64,000 nt of DNA from positions 32,850,580-32,914,579 of the forward strand of contig NC_088678.1 of NCBI RefSeq assembly GCF_950023065.1, written 5' to 3'. A program made the translations under genes and the position numbers. The DNA is from Planococcus citri (Eukaryota; Arthropoda; Insecta; Hemiptera; Pseudococcidae). The notes under the pieces were generated by a model. That model saw nothing but the letters and a program-made list of their open reading frames with translations. It was not told the DNA's origin and ran no database searches. The first letter of the stretch is position 1, and every line of letters starts with the position of its first letter. This document shows positions 57,001 to 64,000 of this stretch, piece by piece.

Positions 57001-58514
57001 ATGTACCTACAATTATTGATGACAGTTTTGAGTAATTCTGGAGCCTGAATCACGTTTTGAATTCTCCAATTTAAACAAAAATATCTCAAAAATGGAAAAA
57101 TAAAAGAGTGGAATTCAGTTTTTGAATACTTATCATTGCTCAAGTGGAACACACTTGTATCAGACATTAATCTCTATGCTCGCATCTTCACCATATTTTT
57201 AATTTTATTTCTCATCTACAGCCAGTTCAATTGGTTACCTCTCTCCAGTAGGAAGCTTATTTTCTGGCACTGTAATGGATTTTTTCGGACGAAAAGTATT
57301 TCTTTCGATGATTTTCATTCCATTTGCTATTTCCTGGTTGACCATATCTCTGGCTAAAAGTTACACGGTGCTTCTATTGGGCATGATGTTGCAAGGCCTT
57401 GGAGGAGGTGAGAATTTAGTAAAAGTTTGTCAACTTGTTTTTCTTCAAATAATTCATGTCTTTTTCGGCAGGAATGTCATCATGTGTTTCGGTCTACATC
57501 TCGGAAATATCCAGCAGGGAACACAGAGGAGCACTACTGGGCTTCATAACCGTAGCTTACAACTGCGGTGTACTCATATGCAACTTACTCAACTATAATT
57601 TCATGTGGAACGTATCGTCAATAGTATGCTTATGCATATCCATTACATTTATGGCAGTGACAATCACTTTTCTGCCAGAATCGCCGGTTTGGTTGCACAG
57701 CAAAGGACGTACTGAAGAAGCCATCGAAATACTATCCTCTCTCAGAGGCGCTGACAGAGATAAACTCGAATCCGAAATAAAAGATATGGAAAAGCGTACT
57801 CGTGAACCAATCAAGACCACCTTCAGTCAAACGTTTAAAAATATTCGAAAAGCATGGAAACAGTTACTAGTTATAACAGTCTTATTCGTTCTAATGCAAC
57901 ATACCGGTTACTCAATTATGATCGCGTATACATTATTAGTCTTCGATCGATTGAATTTACCATTAGACAGCTCAAAGATCACGGTGCTTTATTCGACTTT
58001 TGGATTCATCAGTAGCTTTACGACACCTATATTCATGCACAGATTTGGTAGAAAAACTGTCCTATCTGTGTCTTCTCTAGGTATGGCGATAGCTATGGTC
58101 ATTGTAGGAGTTTACGAGGAATTATTTTATTACGAGTCTACAAAAATGTACGTTTGGATCGTACCAATCGCTTTTTACGTCTATGTGTTCGCCTGTAATA
58201 CGGGTGTTTACCCTATTGGATTCATTATTGGAGGCGAAGTGTTCCCAACTGAAGTACGAGGCACGATGAATGGTATTTACGGAGTATTCTCAAGTATATA
58301 TTGGGTCAGTACATTGAAGCTGTATCCAAAAGTCATGTTTTATTTTGGAATCAAAACAATGATATGGTCTTTTGCTGTATCGTCTTTCATTTTGTGTTTG
58401 TATGGAAAATTCCTATTACCGGAAACCAAAGGAAAAACTTTGAATGAAATTCAAGAACAGTATTTCCAAAGGAAAAAACCCACGGGAAAAGACGTGCCTC
58501 AGTCTACAGCGTGA
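54006..58514 (+). CDS. Tret1-like MFS sugar transporter (copy K)
   Basis: Exons 54006-54047 (42 nt), 54280-54415, 57222-57407 and 57472-58514, 1407 nt, 468 aa. Introns are 232, 2806 and 64 bp; intron 2 is swollen by nested transposons. It is a sugar-porter MFS protein and sister of I: exon 1 ends GGFLKV, FGRK in both loop 2-3 and loop 8-9, HRGA, PESPVWL, QHTGY, EVFPTEVRG, GVYPIGF in helix 10 and PETKG with a short lysine-rich tail. All exons are open and splice sites are canonical, so the insertions in intron 2 have not visibly broken the gene. AATAAA at 58756-58761 is a possible polyadenylation signal. Substrate unknown. Confidence 0.9.
55169..55786. mobile_element. Element with terminal inverted repeats inside the non-LTR fragment
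   Basis: The left end CAGTTGGGTGAAAAT at 55169 is mirrored by ATTTTCACCCAACTG ending at 55786; GCCCTT and AAGGGC extend the pairing. It interrupts the RNase H frame between TTQ and LSIAWI, and leaving out 55172-55783 makes that frame continuous. I could not identify a target duplication. It contains a tRNA-like segment (55551-55622). Confidence 0.65.
55551..55622 (+). repeat. tRNA-like (SINE head-like) segment
   Basis: Contains TGGTTAGGGT, close to an A box, and AGTTTGATCCCC, close to a B box, at about tRNA spacing. The acceptor arms do not pair, so it is not a functional tRNA gene; it is most likely a tRNA-derived SINE piece. Confidence 0.45.
55960..56404 (-). mobile_element. tRNA-headed SINE with 11-bp target duplication
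   Basis: A 445-bp insertion flanked by direct copies of TAAGCAAGTAT at 55949-55959 and 56405-56415. On the minus strand it begins with a tRNA-like head carrying an A box (TGGCGTAGTGGG) and a B box (GGTTCAAATCC), as expected for RNA polymerase III transcription, and ends with a short CGACAACGACG stretch. It splits the RNase H frame of the host retrotransposon exactly: removal of the insert and one target copy keeps the frame. The acceptor arms do not pair, so it is not a tRNA gene. Confidence 0.8.
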
Positions 58515-59186
58515 ATCTGCTCCTTGGACGATGAGAGACAATTTTTCTCAAATCTTCAATTCGTGAATAACCCAAGGTGTTGATGAGTGGCAGACTCACA
58601 AAATGATTAAAATCGAATTTGAAATTTACAATTTAAAATTATGATTCAATGTTCACAATGTATGTTTATGAACTGTTCGAAAAATTCGCTTCTTTCAATT
58701 GAAACAGTCGATTTTTTGTTCAGAGATGAATACCCAGTTATTTTTATCTTGTTTCAATAAAATACCAAATTTACACCTTTTTGCTCACGTTTAGAGTTTT
58801 TGCGAAGCGCGAAAAACTCTAATGTAATCACTTTTCTTCTTAAGATCAACACATAGCCAATCAGCTAACAGTATTTCTGATAAGCCAATCAACAATTAGT
58901 GTTTATAAATGCTTAGCAATATTATTTTGGCGCCAAATTTGAAAAAGTATTCAGCAGTTCTTTACTTTTGGGATGATTAGAAATTTTAGCACTCCTTATA
59001 TTCATCATAAATTTCTACACAGTTTTTAAATGGAAATAAATTTATAAAATTTTCAGTTTATAGCCGATCAACAAACCGTATTTTGACATAACGGTAATTA
59101 GAAATTACTGTTTGTCAAAACCAAATTTGGGACTGATTTGGAATTTAATTTTTAATATTTTTTCATTCATGTAGGAATGATTAATG
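58515..59186. other. 3' flank of copy K
   Basis: No gene recognised. Contains the likely poly(A) signal at 58756 and, at about 58795-58822, a short perfect-looking hairpin (AGAGTTTTTGCG, loop, CGCGAAAAACTCT). Confidence 0.55.
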
Positions 59187-59191
59187 ATTTT
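59187..59191. repeat. Target-site duplication ATTTT, left
   Basis: Five bases ATTTT directly outside the left LTR; the same five bases follow the right LTR at 63911-63915. Confidence 0.8.
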
Positions 59192-59415
59192 TATTAAGTC
59201 TTTGAAGAAAACACGCATTTCGAATATTCGAATGTATTTACACTTTTGTACATTGATACTGAGACATATACGAGTACATCGATCGAATGTATTACTAAGA
59301 CTAAAAACTAATCTAAGAGTAGAGAATATAGCGGCTACGACGCGACGTCCGTGGCGGCTGTTATTTATCAGCTGCCGCTGACTCATCAGAGATACATAGC
59401 TTGAGAGATATAATA
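59192..59415 (-). repeat. 3' LTR of the gypsy-type retrotransposon
   Basis: 224 bp that appear identical, base for base, to 63687-63910. On the element strand it starts TATTATATCTC and ends GACTTAATA. Identity implies a recent insertion. Confidence 0.9.
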
Positions 59416-59427
59416 GTTCTCCCACAC
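59416..59427 (-). other. Polypurine tract
   Basis: On the element strand GTGTGGGAGAAC lies directly before the 3' LTR, where plus-strand DNA synthesis is primed in LTR retrotransposons. It overlaps the last base of the gag-pol stop codon. Confidence 0.6.
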
Positions 59428-62400
59428 TAATAGGAAAACCAATCTGGTGTTTGTCTGTTACGAGTTGATCGCCGAAGTTGAGTCGAATCATTTTGCGATA
59501 TTTTTGGCTCATTGACCTTGAAAGTGACGTGTCGTTGTGCTGGAGAATTGTTAGACGATTCTGTCGTCTGTGGCAATGGTATGTTCGATTTTACCAACTG
59601 ATTGACGTGTTTTTTTGTTTTGAATCCGTTGTCCAATACCACATCATAATGAATTGCACCGAGCCGAGCAATTACTTTACCCAATTTCCACTGTTCGTTG
59701 AATCGAATGAGTACTCTCTCCCCTACTGAAAAAAATCGCTTAACCTGGGGTGTGGATCGGGGCTGGGACTGGGGAGGAGGACGTAAAACATCAAGTTCAA
59801 TACGCAACGGACGATTTAAGTACAATTCAGCTGGCGATTTACCATTATTGAGCGGAGTTGCTCGATATCGAAGAAGAATTTTTCTCACTAGGTGAGGAAT
59901 TGAAGAGTTTGACGAATTCAAACAATTTTTCAATGCATGTTTGATTGTTTGAACGAATCGTTCAGCTTGACCATTCGTAGCTGGGTTTCCAGGGGCAATA
60001 AATTTCTGACGAATTCCTAAATTATGACAAAATTGCTGAAATTCTGAGCTTTTGAAAATTGCGGCATTATCAGATACCAAGGTTTCAGGGAATCCATGAG
60101 CAGTGAAAATGTCATTTAGGAATTCGATAGTAATTGCTGAGGTTGGGTCGGATCTAGTGACACGGACTTCCGGCCATTTAGACTTCAAATCTACCAAAAT
60201 GAAAAGGTAGTGGCCTTGGAAAGGTCCAGCATAATCCATATGTACCCTTTCAAAATTAGACTGAGCTTCTTCCCAATGATGATTCCGAATTTGGGCTGGT
60301 AATTTTTGATTGGGTGCACAAGAGGTACAGCCTCTGACCAAATTTTCAATGTCCGAGTCAATTTTTGGCCAGTAGCAGTACTTTCGTGCAAGACGTTTCA
60401 TTCTAACAATACCTACATGAGTCGAATGGAGTTCTTTCAATATGTGCTGACGTAATGAAGTTGGAATAAAAATACGATCGCCTCTAAAGATAACACCTCT
60501 GTTTAGAGAATAAAGCGGATCGTTTGTGCCTTGTTCAAGTTGCTGTAGTAGCGTTTTTAATTCACTATCAGCTGTCGTTTCACGAGCTAAACTATCGAAA
60601 TTTACAGAGACAGATGAAATGCTGTTGATTGCGTCTAGTTCGATTACATCATTCTCAATACTGAGAATTTGTTCAATGCCGGGACTTCCTGTGATAGGCG
60701 AATGTGAAAAATAATCAACGTTCTGATGTAATTCAGCTGCGCGATGTTTGATTGAATAATCAAAACCTCTTAGAAAAATAGCATATCGTAATAAACGACC
60801 AGCGGTCATTGGCGGCACATTAGTCGGATGGAAAATTCGTTGAAGTGGTCGATTATCAGTGATAAGTTCGAATTTACGACCATATAGATATGAGTGAAAT
60901 TTACCAATGGAAAAAATGATGGCGAGTGCTTCGCGATCAAGCTGGCTATATTTAGATTCTGCGTCAGTTAAGGAGCGTGAAATAAAAGCAATAGGCCGCT
61001 CTTCGCCATTTATGATATGAGATAAAACACCAGCTATTCCAAATGGACTGGCGTCACATGCTAAAGAGACAGGAAGGTCAGGGTTATAAGGCATGAGCAC
61101 ACGATCGCTTGCAATTTCTTGCTTCAATTTGAGAAAAGCAGCTTCACAATTTGAACTCCAAAAGAATTTTTGATTTTTCAGGAGCAGTTTTCTGAGGGGG
61201 TAAGTCATTGAAGAAGCATTTGGAATAAATTTCGAATAATAGGTAATGAGGCCTAGGAATTTTCGAATGTCATCAACATTTTTAGGCCTAGGTGCGTTGA
61301 TGATACTTTCAACTTTGAGAGGACATTTTGAAATCTTGTTATGTTCGATAACATACCCTAAATATGAAATTTTTTGGACAAAAAATACACACTTCTGTTT
61401 ATTTAAGTGAAGGTTATTGATTTGAAGTGCAGTAAGGACAGCAACCAAATGATCATAACATTCTTGCAAAGTAGCACCATAAACAATAATGTCATCAAAA
61501 TACCTTGCGACACCTTTAAGACCAGCAAGAATGCGATCTAGAATTCTGTGGAAAATATGAGGTGCTGTTTTTATACCAAATGAGAGACGATTGACTCGAT
61601 AAGCACCCAAGTGCGTTGAAATAGCTTGAATGAGAGAGCTTTTTTCATTCACCATCATATGCAAGTAAGCTTTGAATAAATCTAGCTTGCAATAATAACG
61701 AGCATTTCTCAATTGGTGCAGGGTTTCATCTATTCTGGGAATCGGATCATGAGCATCATAAAGATGATTGTTAACAGTGAGTTTGTAGTTGGCACATAGT
61801 CGAAGGGTGTCGTCTGGTTTGGGTACAACTACAAGTGGAGAACCCCACTCGCTTTTATCAATTTTGGTTATGACACCTTCAGCTTCTAAACGAATCAGTT
61901 CCCTTTCTACCTTATCTCTGAGTGAATATGGAAGTGAATGAGGTTTTATATAGATAGGCACTGTGTTGGGTTTCAGCTGAAGATCACATTCGAAATTTGG
62001 GACACAACCAATTGTGGGGGTGAAAATTGAAGCAAACTGATTTTCAATTTGTTGAATTAATTGAGCCGGAGTTGAACGTTCAATAGAATTAACTTGACTG
62101 GAATTTGAATCAGATTCAGAAATTTGACTTTCACAGTTGTCTAGGCTAATTTTTAAGTGACGGATCCACACACGACCTACAACTGGAGTATATTCATCAG
62201 GTACAACATATAACGTTTCTACTGATTTTTGATTTTCGAATTCAACATTAACATCTACCATACCATAAGGGGCAAAAACTTGTTTGGTGTAAGACTTGAA
62301 AAGAACATCAGATGAGCGGAGAGAAGCATTCAAATTCAACTTTTTAAACAGAAAAATAGGTAGTAAAGTGCGCCCAGCGCCAGAGTCAATTTCAAAAATT

Positions 62401-63590
62401 TGTGGCTTACCTTCAATCAGAATTGTGACAAAAAATTTTGCTGAATCGGAAGTTTCGGAGATGTTGTGGACTGCCTGATCGTCAATACCATTAATACCAT
62501 ATACTGAGTGAATTTCTGAGTTGAATGGAGTGTCATCTAGGCAGCTTACATTTTCTTTCCTCTTGGACTGTGATCCTACCAATGTTGTTATGCATACTTT
62601 GGCAATGTGACCATCTTTATCGCAGGAGTTACAATGCAGTTTATTTCGATCAATTTTGCATTCTTGAGTGCGGTGATTATTTTTACCACAGTGTAGGCAT
62701 AACCCCTCTACACCTAATGCAGCAAAATCAACACGACGGCGTCCTTGATGTGTAGAATTTGCTCTGTGTTGTGACTGATGTTGTGGGTGAGGAGATTGGT
62801 TTCTTTTTGGATTGAACTTTTGTTTCCGAGCAGAGCTTTTGGAACGTGAGCGACTGTTTTGCTGGTTTGAGATATGATTGACAGATTCTGGAGCTGAGAC
62901 TGAGTTATTTGATGACCCATTTCCGATTGTTTGGGTACCCATCTTCGAAGTTTCTGAGGCAGTGGCTTTTTCAACAGCTTGTTTGAAAGTCAAGTTTTCC
63001 ACTTGAAGCAACTGTTCACGAGTCTGGGAATCGCGCATACCTCGGATGAATTGTGCTCTCAGGAATACATCAGCAACGGAAGTTTGACAGCTTGGGCATG
63101 AAAATCCGCATTTTGAAATGAACTTACGAAGTGCGGCAACGTAATCTGCGACAGTTTCATTCTGTGACTGGATTCTGGATAGAAACTTGTGCTGCTCGAT
63201 AAGTTCATTTGGTTTTGGAAAATGCTGAGTCAAAAGTTCACACAATTCGTTATATTTCAGGGTGGCGATGTCTAGAGGTGCGGCTAATGATCGGAGAAGC
63301 TCGTTGATTGAAGTACCCACACTGTTGAGAAATAATTGAGCACTTTCAATTTCGTCATTTTGAATTTTCTTGAGCTTTAAATAATTATCGAATCTGGATT
63401 TATAGGCTGAGAATTCTTCCTTGGTGGCATCAAAATTTTCGAAATTTGAAAGAACAAGAGTGGGTCTGGTTTCTGGTTTCTGAGCTTCAGTATCCACCAC
63501 TTTTTCAATTGCTGATTTGACCTGGTTTGCGAGCTGTTCATTCCCAGCTTTGAGGGTTTTGAGTAGCTCTTTGAATTGTTTCGCGTCCAT
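59427..63590 (-). CDS. Gag-pol polyprotein of the gypsy-type retrotransposon
   Basis: One 1387-aa frame carries both gag and pol without a frameshift. Domains in order: gag to about 290; two CCHC-like zinc knuckles (C298-C301-H306-C311 and C320-C323-H328-C333) that bind element RNA; aspartic protease with DSGA at 402-405; reverse transcriptase with YFDD at 697-700; RNase H with acidic residues near D846, E887 and D912; integrase with an H-H-C-C zinc region ending C1088/C1091 and a catalytic D1119, D1174, E1210 triad with the expected 35-residue spacing; a C-terminal tail of about 170 aa follows. It copies element RNA into DNA and inserts it into the genome. All catalytic residues are present. 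Similar proteins are often labelled K02A2.6-like. It is a transposon gene, not a host gene. Confidence 0.95.
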   Translation of the reverse strand: MDAKQFKELLKTLKAGNEQLANQVKSAIEKVVDTEAQKPETRPTLVLSNFENFDATKEEFSAYKSRFDNYLKLKKIQNDEIESAQLFLNSVGTSINELLRSLAAPLDIATLKYNELCELLTQHFPKPNELIEQHKFLSRIQSQNETVADYVAALRKFISKCGFSCPSCQTSVADVFLRAQFIRGMRDSQTREQLLQVENLTFKQAVEKATASETSKMGTQTIGNGSSNNSVSAPESVNHISNQQNSRSRSKSSARKQKFNPKRNQSPHPQHQSQHRANSTHQGRRRVDFAALGVEGLCLHCGKNNHRTQECKIDRNKLHCNSCDKDGHIAKVCITTLVGSQSKRKENVSCLDDTPFNSEIHSVYGINGIDDQAVHNISETSDSAKFFVTILIEGKPQIFEIDSGAGRTLLPIFLFKKLNLNASLRSSDVLFKSYTKQVFAPYGMVDVNVEFENQKSVETLYVVPDEYTPVVGRVWIRHLKISLDNCESQISESDSNSSQVNSIERSTPAQLIQQIENQFASIFTPTIGCVPNFECDLQLKPNTVPIYIKPHSLPYSLRDKVERELIRLEAEGVITKIDKSEWGSPLVVVPKPDDTLRLCANYKLTVNNHLYDAHDPIPRIDETLHQLRNARYYCKLDLFKAYLHMMVNEKSSLIQAISTHLGAYRVNRLSFGIKTAPHIFHRILDRILAGLKGVARYFDDIIVYGATLQECYDHLVAVLTALQINNLHLNKQKCVFFVQKISYLGYVIEHNKISKCPLKVESIINAPRPKNVDDIRKFLGLITYYSKFIPNASSMTYPLRKLLLKNQKFFWSSNCEAAFLKLKQEIASDRVLMPYNPDLPVSLACDASPFGIAGVLSHIINGEERPIAFISRSLTDAESKYSQLDREALAIIFSIGKFHSYLYGRKFELITDNRPLQRIFHPTNVPPMTAGRLLRYAIFLRGFDYSIKHRAAELHQNVDYFSHSPITGSPGIEQILSIENDVIELDAINSISSVSVNFDSLARETTADSELKTLLQQLEQGTNDPLYSLNRGVIFRGDRIFIPTSLRQHILKELHSTHVGIVRMKRLARKYCYWPKIDSDIENLVRGCTSCAPNQKLPAQIRNHHWEEAQSNFERVHMDYAGPFQGHYLFILVDLKSKWPEVRVTRSDPTSAITIEFLNDIFTAHGFPETLVSDNAAIFKSSEFQQFCHNLGIRQKFIAPGNPATNGQAERFVQTIKHALKNCLNSSNSSIPHLVRKILLRYRATPLNNGKSPAELYLNRPLRIELDVLRPPPQSQPRSTPQVKRFFSVGERVLIRFNEQWKLGKVIARLGAIHYDVVLDNGFKTKKHVNQLVKSNIPLPQTTESSNNSPAQRHVTFKVNEPKISQNDSTQLRRSTRNRQTPDWFSY

Positions 63591-63668
63591 TTCGAAATAA
63601 GGAAACTGAGAAAATCACGAAAATCGCGAAAATTCCGAAAAAGGAACACGAAAATCGAAAACGGATTT

Positions 63669-63686
63669 AAAATCCTCGTCGCCAAT
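63669..63686 (-). other. Primer-binding site
   Basis: Directly after the 5' LTR on the element strand the sequence reads ATTGGCGACGAGGATTTT. TGGCG-type starts are usual for tRNA-primed gypsy elements; I did not assign the tRNA. Confidence 0.6.
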
Positions 63687-63910
63687 TATTAAGTCTTTGA
63701 AGAAAACACGCATTTCGAATATTCGAATGTATTTACACTTTTGTACATTGATACTGAGACATATACGAGTACATCGATCGAATGTATTACTAAGACTAAA
63801 AACTAATCTAAGAGTAGAGAATATAGCGGCTACGACGCGACGTCCGTGGCGGCTGTTATTTATCAGCTGCCGCTGACTCATCAGAGATACATAGCTTGAG
63901 AGATATAATA
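63687..63910 (-). repeat. 5' LTR of the gypsy-type retrotransposon
   Basis: Identical by eye to 59192-59415. It would carry the element promoter; it is followed on its right by the ATTTT duplication at 63911-63915. Confidence 0.9.
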
Positions 63911-63915
63911 ATTTT
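63911..63915. repeat. Target-site duplication ATTTT, right
   Basis: Matches the five bases left of the element at 59187-59191. The remaining bases to 64000 are AT-rich and show no feature. Confidence 0.8.
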
Positions 63916-64000
63916 ATTTAGTTGAATGTTTTAATTTACGAGAAATTTATTTGACTTCATTTTAATAAATAAGTAGTGAGCCTAGGTACCTACATTCTAC

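Larger units (their letters stand above)
59192..63910 (-). mobile_element. Complete Ty3/gypsy-type LTR retrotransposon
   Basis: A 4719-bp element on the minus strand: 5' LTR 63687-63910, gag-pol frame 63590-59427, 3' LTR 59192-59415, with an ATTTT duplication on both sides. Next to the 5' LTR is a primer-binding-like site and next to the 3' LTR a purine-rich tract. Gene order PR-RT-RNase H-IN is that of the Ty3/gypsy group. The single uninterrupted frame and identical LTRs suggest it is young. No env-like frame lies between pol and the 3' LTR. Confidence 0.93.

Noticed and set aside
1018..58514. Minus-strand open frames opposite the last exons (for example 1018-1326, 24703-25005, 32442-32654)
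   Set aside because: They are shadows of the conserved plus-strand coding sequence and share no motif of their own.
62296..62974. Frames antisense to or overlapping gag of the LTR element
   Set aside because: They are explained by the 1387-codon gag-pol frame on the minus strand, which has clear domains.
59192..63910. Infectious retrovirus (errantivirus) with an env gene
   Set aside because: Only a few bases separate the end of pol from the 3' LTR and no env-like frame exists; it is a retrotransposon.

Overview
This window is AT-rich eukaryotic nuclear DNA, almost certainly from an insect. The genes have small spliced exons with GT-AG introns, there are many transposon remnants, and short TAGGTACCTAC-like words recur throughout. 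Together with the protein family this suggests a hemipteran, possibly a mealybug, scale or aphid-like sternorrhynchan. The order-level guess is inference; no marker gene confirms it.

The main content (1-58.5 kb) is a head-to-tail array of eleven paralogous genes, here named A to K, all on the + strand. They encode major facilitator superfamily sugar-porter proteins, the group annotated in insects as facilitated trehalose transporter Tret1-like or SLC2-like. The gene model is nearly invariant: a 30-42 nt first exon ending in a phase-0 donor (102 nt in J), then exon 2 of exactly 136 nt, exon 3 of exactly 186 nt and a last exon of about 1.03-1.07 kb. B, D, E, F, G, H, I, J and K read as intact genes of 463-484 aa. 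A is a pseudogene with a frameshift and a nonsense codon, and C has a 1-nt deletion in exon 3 that breaks its frame. B/C, D/E and I/K are sister pairs. An isolated first exon with a duplicated promoter lies between F and G.

A GATAAGATA-type box lies about 115-205 bp before the start codon of eight genes, with a one-base variant before D and a partial one before the orphan exon. J lacks it. This suggests shared control by a GATA factor. D and E also carry an upstream alternative first exon.

Intergenic regions and long introns hold non-autonomous DNA elements with long inverted repeats (6.3, 18.1, 22.4, 27.5 and 34.6 kb), one of them with a second element nested inside. There is also a 22-bp minisatellite (25.4-26.1 kb), a 190-bp tandem repeat (40.8-41.5 kb) and dispersed repeats. 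Intron 2 of K contains a decayed non-LTR retrotransposon on the minus strand, split by a tRNA-headed SINE with an 11-bp target duplication and by a second insert with terminal inverted repeats.

The right end (59.2-63.9 kb) is a complete, apparently young Ty3/gypsy-type LTR retrotransposon on the minus strand. Its 224-bp LTRs look identical, it has a 5-bp target duplication, and one 1387-codon gag-pol frame is open. It has no env-like frame.
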